Shown: positions 36,171 through 45,732, counted from the stretch's first letter. The stretch is 50,964 bases of DNA from Turicibacter sp. (GCA_009780245.1 WRAJ01000014.1:1-50964); one strand, 5' to 3'. Made by a program: numbers and translations. The notes: generated from the sequence alone by a model not told the origin.

Positions 36171-37010
36171 ATGAAAAAATTAGTTGGATTATTAACAGTA
36201 TTATTAGTAGGTGTGGTATTAGTGGCATGTGGCGGGTCTGATGACGACGATGTAACGGTTGTTAAGGTCGGGGTTGTTGGGGTATTTCAGGATCAGTGGG
36301 ATGTGGTAAACGAGGTGCTTTATGATGAGGGGATTCAGGTAGAGTTGGTATTTTTAACTGAGTGGAACTTGCCGAATCCGGCTTTGAATGACGGTGATGT
36401 TGATTTAAATGCGTTTCAGACGACGATCTTTTTAAATAATGCGATGGAAACAAACGGGTATGAGTTAGCGATTGTGGGAGAGACGTTTGTGTCGCCGCAG
36501 AATATTTTTAATGGGCGTGCTGAGATTCCAGCTGATCACACGCGCACAACGCTTGTTGGTTATATCGAAGACGGGTTTGTTATCGGAATTCCAGATGATT
36601 TAATTAACGGTGGGCGTGCGTTGAAGTTGCTTGAAACGGCTGGTATTCTTGATGTGGACCCAGCCGTCGGGTTTTTAGCAACGGTGGCCGATATTACGAA
36701 TTTCCATGTCGATGTGGAAATTGTTCCGGTAGCAGCCAATACGCTGCCTACTTTGTTGGAAGACTTTGATGTGGCGGTTATTAATAATCCTCAAGCAATG
36801 ATCAATGGGTTGTCGGCGAATGAGCAAAGCATTTTCAGAGAAAACTCGTTGCACATTGACATTTCAGACGGGCTGATTAACGTCATTGCTGCGCGTGCCG
36901 GTTATGAGAACGATCCGGTGTTCCAGCGTATTTTAGAAGTCTATCAAACGCAGGCCGTCGCAGATGTGTTTGCGAATGAATTTGATGGTGCGTTTATTCC
37001 GGCGTGGTAA
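36171..37010 (+). CDS. metQ: Methionine ABC transporter substrate-binding lipoprotein
   Basis: NlpA/MetQ-family lipoprotein of 279 residues. The signal peptide MKKLVGLLTVLLVGVVLVAC has a lipobox with Cys20, followed by an acidic linker GGSDDDD. The body has EWNLPNPALNDGDVDLNAFQ and VALNxP-like segments (VAVINNPQAMING) of the family. ATG 36171 is favoured because the lipoprotein signal begins there. Part of the metNIQ system despite the 403-base gap. Confidence 0.93.
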   Translation: MKKLVGLLTVLLVGVVLVACGGSDDDDVTVVKVGVVGVFQDQWDVVNEVLYDEGIQVELVFLTEWNLPNPALNDGDVDLNAFQTTIFLNNAMETNGYELAIVGETFVSPQNIFNGRAEIPADHTRTTLVGYIEDGFVIGIPDDLINGGRALKLLETAGILDVDPAVGFLATVADITNFHVDVEIVPVAANTLPTLLEDFDVAVINNPQAMINGLSANEQSIFRENSLHIDISDGLINVIAARAGYENDPVFQRILEVYQTQAVADVFANEFDGAFIPAW

Positions 37011-37042
37011 ACGCATAAGACATAGAAAAATAAACGCATAAG

Positions 37043-37083
37043 ATATGAATGGTACAATTAAAAGTATCGTTCATATTTTTTTA
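37043..37083 (+). terminator. Terminator after metQ
   Basis: ATATGAATG-GTAC and GTAT-CGTTCATAT pair and are followed by a run of seven T. Confidence 0.85.
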
Positions 37084-37146
37084 CTTTTAGTTTATTAAAG
37101 TAGAACGAATGGGGTATCATTTAAGTATAGAAATGTTGACTTTTTA

Positions 37147-37176
37147 TTGGACATTGACTGTGAAAATTGATACAAT
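37147..37176 (+). promoter_or_regulatory. Promoter of the LCP-galU-galE unit
   Basis: TTGGAC (37147-37152), 18-base spacer, TACAAT (37171-37176), 75 bases upstream of the LCP gene. Confidence 0.55.
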
Positions 37177-37251
37177 AGTAGTGTTTTGTCGAATGGGTAA
37201 AAATAACAAAAAAAATGTAACCCTTTAAATGTAAAGATTGGAATGATTTAA

Positions 37252-38217
37252 ATGAGCGAACAAGTTGAGATAATGAGAGAAAATGAAGTTGGTAAGGATA
37301 AAAAAAGAAGAAGAAAAAAGAGTCGACGCAGAGTCGTATTACTCGTTTTAGCGATTATCTTAATCCCCCTTGCAATTTTCTTGATAGATTTGTATAGAAG
37401 ATTAAACATGACATTCGATGAAATGTATCAGCCGCTCAGTGACGCGGTCGTTGATGTGCGAGAGGCAGAAGGTTTGCCACCTATCGCCTTAGGAGATGAT
37501 CCGATTTCAATCCTAATATTAGGCCTTGATGACGGTCGTTCAGATGCCATGATGGTGGCGACGGTTAATCCTAATTTGGGAACAACCTACTTACTTAGTA
37601 TTGCGCGTGATACGATGGTTCCGATTTCAGGTCATTGGTCAACGACTAGAATTAATCATGCGTTTGCTTATGGTGGGATTGACATGGCAGTTAATACGGT
37701 TCAGGACTTTCTGAATATTCCGATTGATTATCATGTGACGTTACACATGAATGAATTTCCTACTTTGGTAGATTCCTTCGGTGGCGTTCGCGTGTACAAC
37801 GACACGGTTGAATTTTCAATGGGTGGCTATCATTTTCCGATGGGATATAACGATCTAAGCGGTTCATCAGCGTTTTACTACGCACGCATGCGCTTTGACG
37901 ATCCACGAGGTGATTTTGGTCGCCAAGAGCGTCAACGCGATATACTAGCAGCCATGATCAACGAAGTAGCGGGCGTGACGGTCATCACACGTTACCAACA
38001 AATTTTGGATGCCACTAGCGAAAGCATGTTGACAAACGTCTCACTTAACGAAATGCTGTCGATATCGGTGGGATACAATCGCGCACTAAGAAACATCACA
38101 AATTTGACACTCCATGCGCCTGGTCAATTGATAAATGGGATGTATTTAATCCCGATACCAGAAGAACAGCGACTGGAAATGTCTAACCGTTTAAGAGCAC
38201 ACTTAGAACTAGATTAA
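37252..38217 (+). CDS. LytR-CpsA-Psr (LCP) family cell-wall glycopolymer ligase
   Basis: Transfers lipid-linked anionic glycopolymers (teichoic acid-like) to peptidoglycan. The 321-residue product has a very basic cytosolic N-terminus (KKRRRKKSRRR), one TM helix (VVLLVLAIILIPLAIFLI, near 29-46) and an LCP domain with LILGLDDGRSDAMMVATV, LLSIARDTMVPI, RINHAFAYGG and YYARMRFDDPRGDFGRQERQ. ATG 37252 has a poor ribosome binding site. Followed by galU and galE, which make sugar nucleotides. Confidence 0.92.
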   Translation: MSEQVEIMRENEVGKDKKRRRKKSRRRVVLLVLAIILIPLAIFLIDLYRRLNMTFDEMYQPLSDAVVDVREAEGLPPIALGDDPISILILGLDDGRSDAMMVATVNPNLGTTYLLSIARDTMVPISGHWSTTRINHAFAYGGIDMAVNTVQDFLNIPIDYHVTLHMNEFPTLVDSFGGVRVYNDTVEFSMGGYHFPMGYNDLSGSSAFYYARMRFDDPRGDFGRQERQRDILAAMINEVAGVTVITRYQQILDATSESMLTNVSLNEMLSISVGYNRALRNITNLTLHAPGQLINGMYLIPIPEEQRLEMSNRLRAHLELD

Positions 38218-38245
38218 AAAACAAAGATGAGAGAGGTAGACACAC

Positions 38246-39145
38246 ATGAAGAAAGTAAGAAAAGCAATTATTCCTGCTGCAGGGATGGGAACGAGGTTCT
38301 TGCCAGCAACAAAAGCAATGGCGAAAGAAATGTTACCAATTCTTGACAAACCAACCATTCAATACATCATCGAGGAAGCCGTTGCATCAGGTATTGAAGA
38401 CATCATCATCGTAACTGGAAAAGGAAAAAAAGCCATCGAAGATCACTTTGATCATGCGTTTGAATTAGAAGCAAACCTAGAAAAAGCAGGAAAATTTGAA
38501 TTGCTTGAAAAAGTTAATTGGCCAACGAACTTAGTTGATATTCATTACATCAGGCAAAAAGAGCCAAAAGGATTAGGGCATGCCGTATGGGCAGCACGTA
38601 AGTTTATCGGTGACGAGCCGTTTGCGGTTTTACTAGGTGATGACATTGTCGACACGCCAGATTGTGCGCCGGGGCTTCGTCAATTAATGGATCAGTTTGA
38701 AAAAACACATTCATCTGTGATTGGCGTACAGACCGTCAAGGAAGATGAAACGCATCGTTACGGAATTGTTGACCCACTTAAACAAGACGGTCGTCGCTAC
38801 CAAGTAAGAGAATTCGTTGAAAAGCCAGCCCCAGGAACGGCACCTTCCAACTTAGCGATCATGGGTCGTTATGTCTTAACGCCAGAGATTTTCAACTTTT
38901 TAGAATTGCAAGAAATTGGCGCAGGTGGCGAAATTCAGTTAACGGATGCCATTACAAAGCTAAATGAAATTCAACGTGTGTTTGCGTATGATTTCGAAGG
39001 AACCCGTTACGACGTGGGTGAAAAATTAGGTTTCATCACCACCACCATTGATTACGCCCTAAAAGATGAGACGTTGAAAAAAGACGTTTTGGCCTTCATG
39101 GAAGATCGACTAAAAGCCAACAAAGAAAAGACCGAGGTGGAGTAA
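38246..39145 (+). CDS. galU: UTP-glucose-1-phosphate uridylyltransferase
   Basis: Makes UDP-glucose for envelope polymers and galactose metabolism. The 299-residue product has the nucleotide-binding start [23 protein letters not shown], the substrate segments [20 protein letters not shown] and [20 protein letters not shown], and QLTDAI. ATG 38246 follows GAGAGAGGT. galE begins at the next base after its stop. Confidence 0.97.
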   Translation: MKKVRKAIIPAAGMGTRFLPATKAMAKEMLPILDKPTIQYIIEEAVASGIEDIIIVTGKGKKAIEDHFDHAFELEANLEKAGKFELLEKVNWPTNLVDIHYIRQKEPKGLGHAVWAARKFIGDEPFAVLLGDDIVDTPDCAPGLRQLMDQFEKTHSSVIGVQTVKEDETHRYGIVDPLKQDGRRYQVREFVEKPAPGTAPSNLAIMGRYVLTPEIFNFLELQEIGAGGEIQLTDAITKLNEIQRVFAYDFEGTRYDVGEKLGFITTTIDYALKDETLKKDVLAFMEDRLKANKEKTEVE

Positions 39146-40150
39146 ATGGCAGTTTTAGTTACAGGTGGCATGGGATACATTGGTAGCCACACAGTGGTCG
39201 AATTGATCGAGGCTGGTTACACACCGATTGTTGTGGACAATTTAGTTAATAGCAGCGTTGACGTTCTTGAAAACATAAAAAAAATCACGGGACAAATCCC
39301 TAAATTTTATCAAACAGATTTGCTTGATCTAGCGGGCCTCGATGCGATCTTTAAAAACGAACGTATTGATTCAGTGATTCATTTCGCTGCACTCAAGGCT
39401 GTGGGCGAGTCGGTTGAAAAACCGCTGGCTTATTACAGCAATAACTTAATTGGCACCTTAAACTTGCTACAAACAATGAAAAAATACAACATTAATAACT
39501 TTGTATTCTCTTCATCCGCAACGGTGTATGGCATTCCGGAAACCAATCCGATCACGGAAGCTTTCCCGTTAGCCACGACTAACCCGTATGGCGCAACAAA
39601 GTTGATGACAGAAGACATTCTACGTGACGTGTGTCAAGCGGAACCAGACCTCAATGTTGCCATACTGAGGTATTTCAATCCAGTAGGTGCCCATAAGAGC
39701 GGGTTGATCGGCGAAGCACCAAACGGCATTCCGAATAACCTCATGCCTTACATCACTAAAGTTGCATCTGGCGAATTACAACATTTAAACGTGTTTGGAT
39801 CAGACTACGACACACCAGATGGAACGGGCGTTCGTGATTACATTCATGTGATCGACTTAGCGGGCGGACACTTAAAAGCCTTGGAGAAACTGAAAGAAAA
39901 CCCTGGTATTGTCACTTATAATCTCGGGACAGGCAACGGCTATAGCGTGTTAGATTTAGTGAAGTCATTTGAAAAAGCAAATGGCATAGCAATCAAATAT
40001 CAACTAACTAATCGACGACCTGGTGACATTGCAACGTGTTACGCAAATCCCGATCTAGCGAAAAAAGAGCTGGACTGGGAAGCCAAACACGGCATAGATG
40101 ACATGTGCGAAGATGCGTGGCGCTGGGAAAAAAATGCCCCTAGAAAGTAA
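39146..40150 (+). CDS. galE: UDP-glucose 4-epimerase
   Basis: NAD-dependent interconversion of UDP-glucose and UDP-galactose. The 334-residue SDR enzyme has the Rossmann GGMGYIGSHT at residues 7-16, FSSSATVYG with catalytic Ser/Thr, the YxxxK in NPYGATKLM, and LRYFNPVGAH. It starts directly at the galU stop, with GAGGTGG upstream. Its last codons form one arm of the following terminator. Confidence 0.97.
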   Translation: MAVLVTGGMGYIGSHTVVELIEAGYTPIVVDNLVNSSVDVLENIKKITGQIPKFYQTDLLDLAGLDAIFKNERIDSVIHFAALKAVGESVEKPLAYYSNNLIGTLNLLQTMKKYNINNFVFSSSATVYGIPETNPITEAFPLATTNPYGATKLMTEDILRDVCQAEPDLNVAILRYFNPVGAHKSGLIGEAPNGIPNNLMPYITKVASGELQHLNVFGSDYDTPDGTGVRDYIHVIDLAGGHLKALEKLKENPGIVTYNLGTGNGYSVLDLVKSFEKANGIAIKYQLTNRRPGDIATCYANPDLAKKELDWEAKHGIDDMCEDAWRWEKNAPRK

Positions 40151-40167
40151 TACTTTCTGGGGCATTT
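40131..40167. terminator. Bidirectional terminator galE / small membrane gene
   Basis: AAAATGCCCC-TAGAAAGTA and TACTTTCT-GGGGCATTTT pair almost perfectly. The stem contains the stop codons of both convergent genes. Confidence 0.9.
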
Positions 40168-40319
40168 TCATTAGTGATATAAGTTTGTTTTGGTTTGATT
40201 TTATAGCGCATTCGTGCACGAGCTAGTTGTTTATTTGAAACAGCAAAGGCACTATATGTCAGTAATAAAATGAGAATGAAAGAAACCACCAGGATTAAAT
40301 AAACGTGTTGCACAAGCAT
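40140..40319 (-). CDS. Small single-TM membrane protein (paralogue A)
   Basis: A 59-residue protein: short N-terminus MLVQH, one TM helix (VYLILVVSFILILLLTYSAF) and a basic cytosolic tail with NKQLARARMRYKI. Family not recognised. It aligns with the gene at 40505-40753 around YSA(F/L)xVS(N/Q)KQ...R...KI, and both start MxxxH, supporting ATG 40319. GGGGG lies very close upstream; GTG 40313 is an alternative start. A promoter TTGCTT-17-CATACT (40346-40374) precedes it. Confidence 0.55.
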   Translation of the reverse strand: MLVQHVYLILVVSFILILLLTYSAFAVSNKQLARARMRYKIKPKQTYITNENAPESITF

Positions 40320-40380
40320 TACCCCCTTTTTCGTCATTTATTAATAGTATGATAGAAGGATTGTTTTTAAGCAATAAAAA

Positions 40381-40408
40381 AGTGTAAAATTGAAACTTTT
40401 TTTACACT
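40381..40408. terminator. Hairpin between the two small membrane genes
   Basis: AGTGTAAA (40381-40388) pairs with TTTACACT (40401-40408), with A and T runs on both sides. Confidence 0.6.
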
Positions 40409-40504
40409 AAGCAATGAAAAAATTAACCAAAAATGTAAGACGATGTCTTTTACACGCATCGCTTGTCATTTTTTGTTTGATAATTGTTTCTCACCTTACT
40501 GCCA

Positions 40505-40753
40505 CTAGCGATCGTCATCTTGCTCGTAGAGTTTGTTCAAACTACTACTTTCGAGCGCTTCTAATTCTTCAGAAGCTTCAAAGGCAAAGGAAGCGTCGCT
40601 CTTTAGAGGTAAGGGATTCCGAGCTAGCGTGTTTTCAATTTGCTTGCGGACGATCATTCGCTGCTCTTGCTTCTGTGAGACGACTAAAGCGCTGTAAACA
40701 ATGACGACGATGATGGTGGCTGATACGATAATAAAGGCATGGATTCCTGTCAT
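40505..40753 (-). CDS. Small single-TM membrane protein (paralogue B)
   Basis: An 82-residue protein with TM helix AFIIVSATIIVVIVYSALVV, then SQKQEQRMIVRKQI and an acidic, Ser/Glu-rich C-terminal tail ending EQDDDR. Related to the 59-residue neighbour in its TM and juxtamembrane part; the tail is extra. AAGGAGAC lies about ten bases before ATG 40753, and TTAAAC-16-TATACT (40808-40835) is a likely promoter. Function unknown. Confidence 0.6.
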   Translation of the reverse strand: MTGIHAFIIVSATIIVVIVYSALVVSQKQEQRMIVRKQIENTLARNPLPLKSDASFAFEASEELEALESSSLNKLYEQDDDR

Positions 40754-40936
40754 AGTAAATGTGTCTCCTTTTCAATGTGGTTCGTTTTGTGCTTGATTTG
40801 ATTTTCTAGTATAGGATATGCAGAAATACGTTTAACTATTCATCTCCCCTTATTTCATATTTAACCCTTTAACTTAATATACTGTTTTAAAGCTAGCTAT
40901 TCACGTTGCAAAGAAGCAGAAAGTAGAGGGTTTCAA

Positions 40937-41773
40937 ATGGCGAATTGGATGAAGTTGATGAAAGATCAAGACTCAGGGTATGAGCGCAACTTAGAATTTT
41001 TAAAGGCTTACCGTGAAACGGGTGATGAAGAGGCACTGGAATGGCTCATCTTAAACAATGCCAATTTAGTTCATAAAATTGTCGGTAAGTATCGGACGTT
41101 TTATAATCATCGTTTGTCGTACGATGATTTGTTTTCAGTGGGGCTTGAAGGGCTCTTGCGGGCGATTGAGAAATTCGACTTCAGCTATTCAAACAATTTT
41201 GCGACTTATGCTAGTTATTGGGTGAAGCAAAGCGTGGTGAGACTCATCTCAGACGAAGGGTTCCCCCTTAAAATACCCGCTCACATTTTTGAAACGATGC
41301 AACAGCTCGTCCGTGAAGAACTTGCCTCGGGCGGAAGTCTGAGCCGAAAAGAAGCTTATCAACGGTTGGGCATCAATGCTGAAAAATACGATCTGATTCA
41401 ACAAGTTCGTGCGCACGTTTTAAAATGGAGCTCGCTGAATCGACCGCTTTCAGGCGAGGACGAAACCGAAGTCGGTGATTTGCTGATTCAGGATGAAAAC
41501 GTCATCAACCTCACGTCACAAGCAGATGATTTGCCAGATCGCTTCATTGAGCACAATGAACTGCAAGCGGCTATTTCGAAGGGGCTGAACTTTTTAGATG
41601 AACGTGAACAATTAATTATTATTCATCGCTTTGGCTTATTTGGCGCTCAAGTAAAGACGCTAGCCGAGATTGGAAGAAGTGCTGGAATTAGTCGCGAACG
41701 CATTAGGCAACTAGAAGTACGAGCCATTCGCAAATTAAAAAAAGTGATGCGCGGCTACGAAGATTATATTTAA
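40937..41773 (+). CDS. Sigma-70 family RNA polymerase sigma factor
   Basis: A 278-residue alternative sigma factor without region 1.1. Region 2 has YDDLFSVGLEGLLRAIEKFD and NNFATYASYWVKQSVVRLIS (core and -10 binding). A region 3-like part has SLSRKEAYQRLGI, and region 4 ends with TLAEIGRSAGISRERIRQLE and VRAIRKLKK (-35 HTH). Closest in feel to group 2/SigA-like factors rather than the sporulation sigmas. It stands alone, not in a spoIIA or rsb operon. Its target promoters are unknown. Confidence 0.88.
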   Translation: MANWMKLMKDQDSGYERNLEFLKAYRETGDEEALEWLILNNANLVHKIVGKYRTFYNHRLSYDDLFSVGLEGLLRAIEKFDFSYSNNFATYASYWVKQSVVRLISDEGFPLKIPAHIFETMQQLVREELASGGSLSRKEAYQRLGINAEKYDLIQQVRAHVLKWSSLNRPLSGEDETEVGDLLIQDENVINLTSQADDLPDRFIEHNELQAAISKGLNFLDEREQLIIIHRFGLFGAQVKTLAEIGRSAGISRERIRQLEVRAIRKLKKVMRGYEDYI

Positions 41774-41844
41774 GAGGTGAAAAGTGATTTTCAACTTTTC
41801 ACGGCCGTTTCATAAAACCCATTCACGTACAGTCGATCATTGAG

Positions 41845-42195
41845 AATATCAACTTTTGCAGCATTTTCGCTGTAAAGTTGATATTTTCGAAGATCTTTTT
41901 CTTGGAATGTCAACTTTTTTAAATTTCTGAGCTAAAAGTTGATATTTCTTATGTGATGAGCTCAGCATTTAGTTAGATAATGTCAACTTTTATGCGATTT
42001 TCGTTGAAAAGTTGACATTATCAAAGGGGTTTTAAGTTTATAATATCAACTTTTTCAGTTTTTTTGATTAAAAGTTGATATTTTTCATGCTATTAGCCCG
42101 TTTGCCGAGTGCAAAATATCAACTTTTTCGCAATTTTCTTCGAAAAGTTGACATTCCGTTAAACGGTTTATGAAATGGCATGTCAACTTTTTTGT
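41845..42195. repeat. Array of five 41-bp palindromes plus a half unit
   Basis: Palindromes AAT(A/G)TCAACTTT...AAAGTTGA(T/C)ATT occupy 41845-41885, 41906-41946, 41979-42019, 42042-42082 and 42115-42155, each exactly 41 bases. A left half-unit lies at 42179-42191. Start-to-start distances are 61, 73, 63, 73 and 64, so spacers alternate short and long. The fourth pair of the stem is A-T, G-T, G-C, A-T and A-C in successive copies. No coding signal in 41774-42266. Confidence 0.9.
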
Positions 42196-42199
42196 TGTG

Positions 42200-42229
42200 T
42201 TGCAAATTTTCCCGATAATGTGTTATAAT
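42200..42229 (+). promoter_or_regulatory. Promoter of glnS-truA-sortase
   Basis: TTGCAA (42200-42205), 18-base spacer, TATAAT (42224-42229), starting just after the last half-palindrome of the array. Confidence 0.7.
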
Positions 42230-42266
42230 TGTAATTTAAGAATGAAGAGTGGATGGTGGCAAAATA

Positions 42267-43907
42267 ATGGCAGAAAATTCTAATTTTATTAAGACAATCA
42301 TGAAAGAGGATATAGCGAGTGGGAAGCATGAGACGATCGTGACGCGTTTTCCGCCAGAGCCGAATGGTTTTTTACATATTGGGCACGCAAAAGCAGCGTT
42401 AACAAACTATCACTTTGCTCGTGAATTTGGAGGTCGTTTTCACTTGCGCTTTGATGATACGAACCCGGCTAAAGAGGATACTGTCTATGTAGATGCAATT
42501 AAGAAAGACCTTGCTTGGCTTGGCGTTCATCCGGACAAGATTTTTTACGCCTCTGACATGTTTGAATTCATGTATGAAAAAGCAACCGAGCTCATCGAAA
42601 AAGGCTTGGCCTTTATCGATGAGCTGACGCAAGAAGAAATCCGTGAGCAACGCGGGACGTTAACGACACCCGGTGTTAATTCGCCGTACCGCGCGCGCCC
42701 GATCGAAGAGAACCTGAAAATCTTCAAAGAAATGCGCGACGGTGTGCACCCAGATGGCAAATACGTGCTGCGTGCTAAAATCGACATGGCAAGTCCGAAC
42801 ATCAATTTCCGTGACCCGGTGATTTACCGAATTCAGCACATTGAACATCACCATGCGCCAGGCTGGTGCATTTATCCGATGTACACGTTTGCCCATCCCC
42901 TAGAGGATGCCTACGAGCACATTACACACTCTTTATGTTCGTTAGAATTCGAAGATCAAAGACCGTTTTACGACTGGGTGATAGCGAACTGTACGGTACC
43001 AGCCGTGCCTCGTCAAATTGAGTTTGCACGCCTCCACTTAAAGAACACCGTGATGTCAAAGCGTTACTTAAAAGAGCTGGTTGAAGAAGGCATTGTTGAC
43101 GGATGGGATGATCCACGCTTACCGACCATTTCTGGGCTTAGGCGACGTGGGTACACACCGGAGGCCATTGTGAATTTTATTCGTGAGTCGGGGCTTTCAA
43201 AGGCGAATTCAGTGAGTGATCCGGAGATGTTGGAACATTTTGTTCGCGATGATTTGAAGTTGAAGGCACCGCGGACGATGGCCGTTTTGAAGCCGCTAAA
43301 AGTGGTGATCACCAACTATCCGGAAGGTGAAGTGGAATATTTAGATGCTGAAATCAACCCGGAAGTGCCAGAGATGGGCACACGAAAAATCCCGTTCTCG
43401 CGGGTGATTTATGTGGAACAAGAGGATTTCATGGAAGAGCCGGTGCCGAAATATCACCGTTTATATCCGGGCAATGAAGTGCGTTTGAAGCACGCTTACT
43501 TCATCAAATGTAACGACGTGATCAAGCATGACGATGGGACGATCAAAGAGATTCACGTGACGTACGACGTTGAAACGAAATCGGGCTCTGACTTTAATGC
43601 CCGCAAGGTCAAGGGGACGATTCATTGGGTCGACGGGACGCACAACAAACCAGCGGATTTCCATCTGTATGAACCGTTGCTAATTGAGTGTAAAGAAACG
43701 GCTGATTTACCGTTTTTGGAGCGTATCAACCCGCATTCCGAGACGATCCTTCACGGCTTTGTTGAGGAAAACATGGCAAATACGCCAGATACCAAGTACC
43801 AAATCTTCCGTCACGGGTATTTCAATGTTGATGCGAAACGTTCCAGCGATGACCAACTGTCGTTCAATCACATTGTCTCGTTGAAGTCGAGTTTCAGGTT
43901 AAAGTAG
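42267..43907 (+). CDS. glnS: Glutaminyl-tRNA synthetase
   Basis: Charges tRNA-Gln directly. The 546-residue class I enzyme has the HIGH motif in [19 protein letters not shown], the KMSKS-like VMSKRYL and the GlnRS segments [20 protein letters not shown] and [23 protein letters not shown] 42267 gives the usual N-terminus; an in-frame GTG at 42249 lacks a good site. Gln charging by GlnRS instead of GatCAB is a minority trait in Gram-positives. truA follows two bases after its stop. Confidence 0.95.
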   Translation: MAENSNFIKTIMKEDIASGKHETIVTRFPPEPNGFLHIGHAKAALTNYHFAREFGGRFHLRFDDTNPAKEDTVYVDAIKKDLAWLGVHPDKIFYASDMFEFMYEKATELIEKGLAFIDELTQEEIREQRGTLTTPGVNSPYRARPIEENLKIFKEMRDGVHPDGKYVLRAKIDMASPNINFRDPVIYRIQHIEHHHAPGWCIYPMYTFAHPLEDAYEHITHSLCSLEFEDQRPFYDWVIANCTVPAVPRQIEFARLHLKNTVMSKRYLKELVEEGIVDGWDDPRLPTISGLRRRGYTPEAIVNFIRESGLSKANSVSDPEMLEHFVRDDLKLKAPRTMAVLKPLKVVITNYPEGEVEYLDAEINPEVPEMGTRKIPFSRVIYVEQEDFMEEPVPKYHRLYPGNEVRLKHAYFIKCNDVIKHDDGTIKEIHVTYDVETKSGSDFNARKVKGTIHWVDGTHNKPADFHLYEPLLIECKETADLPFLERINPHSETILHGFVEENMANTPDTKYQIFRHGYFNVDAKRSSDDQLSFNHIVSLKSSFRLK

Positions 43908-43909
43908 CG

Positions 43910-44677
43910 ATGAAACAAAAACGGGTGATGTGCACGGTTAAATACGACGGTTCGAAGTTTTTTGGTTATCAGATTCAGCCAAAAGGACGGACGGTGCAAC
44001 AAGAAATTGAGCGGGCACTTAAAAAAATATGTAAGACGGAAGTGACGACGCACGCAGCGGGGCGGACGGATTCAGGTGTTCATGCGCTGGGGCAAGTGTT
44101 TCACTTCGATGCGCCGATTGACATGGAAGCGAGTCGCTATAAGATGGCGTTTAACAGCCTATTGCCAAAGGACATTTACGTCACCGAAAGCAAAGAAATT
44201 GATTCACAGATGCACGCTAGGTTTCATGCGACACGCAAGGAATACCATTACCGCTTATCAACGAATGAGCACGACCCACTCCTGTGCGACTACGTGCATT
44301 ATCATCGTCGTCAGTTGGATCTAACGAACATGAAAGAAGCGATTACCTATTTTTTAGGCCTTCACGACTTCACGTCTTTCACGGCGAACGTGACGGACAT
44401 CAACAAGCAGCGGACGATTTATGTGGCTGAAGTGTCAGAAGTATCGGAAGGAGAATATTTGTTTCGATTTGTTGGTAGCGGGTTTATGAAGTACATGGTG
44501 AGAATCATGATCGGAACGCTACTCCGCGTCGGGGTGGGGAACATTCAGCCAGAAGAAATACCGCTGATCATCGCAGCCAAAGATCGCAACACTGCGGGGC
44601 CGACAGCAAAACCAGAGGGGTTGTATTTACATTCTGTAACTTATGGAGATGGAAAAAATGAAGAATTTTATGATTAA
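43910..44677 (+). CDS. truA: tRNA pseudouridine synthase A
   Basis: Modifies U38-40 of the tRNA anticodon arm. The 255-residue product has the catalytic Asp in AAGRTDSGVHALGQVFHF, plus RFHATRKEYHYRL and SGFMKYMVRIMIGTLLRVGV. It starts two bases after glnS and overlaps the sortase start by about 20 bases. Confidence 0.95.
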   Translation: MKQKRVMCTVKYDGSKFFGYQIQPKGRTVQQEIERALKKICKTEVTTHAAGRTDSGVHALGQVFHFDAPIDMEASRYKMAFNSLLPKDIYVTESKEIDSQMHARFHATRKEYHYRLSTNEHDPLLCDYVHYHRRQLDLTNMKEAITYFLGLHDFTSFTANVTDINKQRTIYVAEVSEVSEGEYLFRFVGSGFMKYMVRIMIGTLLRVGVGNIQPEEIPLIIAAKDRNTAGPTAKPEGLYLHSVTYGDGKNEEFYD

Positions 44678-45497
44678 CTGTATCATTTTCTTATTTGTGT
44701 TTGTGGGAGCCATTATTTTAGGCTGGACTGTGGTGGAAGAAGATGTGATGCGATACTTGACACAGACGGAAATTGTACCCGAGGAATTCGAAGCAAATTT
44801 TGAGTACGCGTTGGAGAATGCGGTGTTTGACAACGATTCGATCAGTGCCATTGGTTGGATGGGGTTAGTGCCGTATATCGGTGAAGAAGTGCCGCCAATT
44901 GGTGAGATTATGGTGCCGACGGTGGACATTAGGTTGCCGATCTTACACGGTGCAACAAACATAAACATGTCACTTGGAGCTGGAACGCTTGACCCGGACG
45001 ATCGCATGGGTGAAGGTAACTTCGCATTAGCGAGCCACTGGATGCCGACACCTGGATTGCTATTTGCCTCGTTATACCAAGTAGAAATTGGTGATCCGAT
45101 TATTTTGCGAGACGCGAATTACTTGTACATCTACGAAATTTTTGAGCACAAAACCGTGTATCCGTACCGCGGAGACGTCTTGCTTGAAATTGAAGATAAA
45201 GTTGTTGTAACCTTAGTGACGTGTACACCGGATATGATACAACGTGTCATTATCCAAGGCGAACTCGTTGAGCAAGTGCCGATTGAGGATTTTTTAGCTG
45301 GTCTAGTTGAACTAGATGAAGACTTTATTGGTTTAGAGGAAATCACGGAAATTTTAGAGCCGGCGGTGATCGAGTTCCCGTTTGTTCAAGTGGCACTGGT
45401 CATCCTAGGTGCGTTGTTCTTGGCATCACTGGTTGTTTTCATTTCAAACACTAGATCAAGAAGACGTAAGAGGCAAGCAAAGGCAGAGGCGAAATAA
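44658..45497 (+). CDS. Sortase (class A-like)
   Basis: Membrane transpeptidase that attaches sorting-signal proteins to the wall. The 279-residue product has an N-terminal TM (CIIFLFVFVGAIILGW) and a sortase barrel with catalytic His in ALASHWMPTPG, Cys in VVTLVTCTPDMIQRVIIQG (TLxTC) and Arg in the same strand. A second C-terminal TM (VALVILGALFLASLVVFISN) with a basic tail is less usual for class A. ATG 44658 is chosen for spacing from GGAG. No LPxTG substrate gene is seen here. Confidence 0.9.
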   Translation: MKNFMINCIIFLFVFVGAIILGWTVVEEDVMRYLTQTEIVPEEFEANFEYALENAVFDNDSISAIGWMGLVPYIGEEVPPIGEIMVPTVDIRLPILHGATNINMSLGAGTLDPDDRMGEGNFALASHWMPTPGLLFASLYQVEIGDPIILRDANYLYIYEIFEHKTVYPYRGDVLLEIEDKVVVTLVTCTPDMIQRVIIQGELVEQVPIEDFLAGLVELDEDFIGLEEITEILEPAVIEFPFVQVALVILGALFLASLVVFISNTRSRRRKRQAKAEAK

Positions 45498-45514
45498 GCT
45501 TCGCCTTTTTTTTT
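45487..45514 (+). terminator. Terminator overlapping the sortase stop
   Basis: AGGCGAA (45487-45493) pairs with TTCGCCT (45500-45506), followed by a T run; the TAA stop is in the loop. Confidence 0.85.
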
Positions 45515-45636
45515 GAGCATTAATTAATGCTCTTTAATGTGATACGAGTTGGTATTAGATTATATTGACAACTGTGGATTTCGCTAGGCACAAGCCATAA
45601 CGGGCATTCTTCCGTTTAAATATAATAATACTGTAA

Positions 45637-45709
45637 GCTAAAAAAGGGCTATCGTGCTAGTCAGTGTCTGAAAAGTCAATTACTAGGGATAGCCGTCACC
45701 ATTTTTAGC
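45637..45709 (+). other. Structured leader of the CotD-like gene
   Basis: GCTAAAAA (45637-45644) pairs with TTTTTAGC (45702-45709), and inside it GGCTATC (45647-45653) pairs with GATAGCC (45688-45694). A TATAAT box at 45621-45626 would place the transcript start at the base of the outer stem; no good -35 box is seen. The ribosome binding site follows at once. Confidence 0.5.
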
Positions 45710-45732
45710 ACGTTAAAGAGGAGGAATTTGAT

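Noticed and set aside
41845..42195. CRISPR array
   Set aside because: Units are full palindromes with 20-32 base spacers and variable inner loops, and no cas genes are near; not a CRISPR layout.
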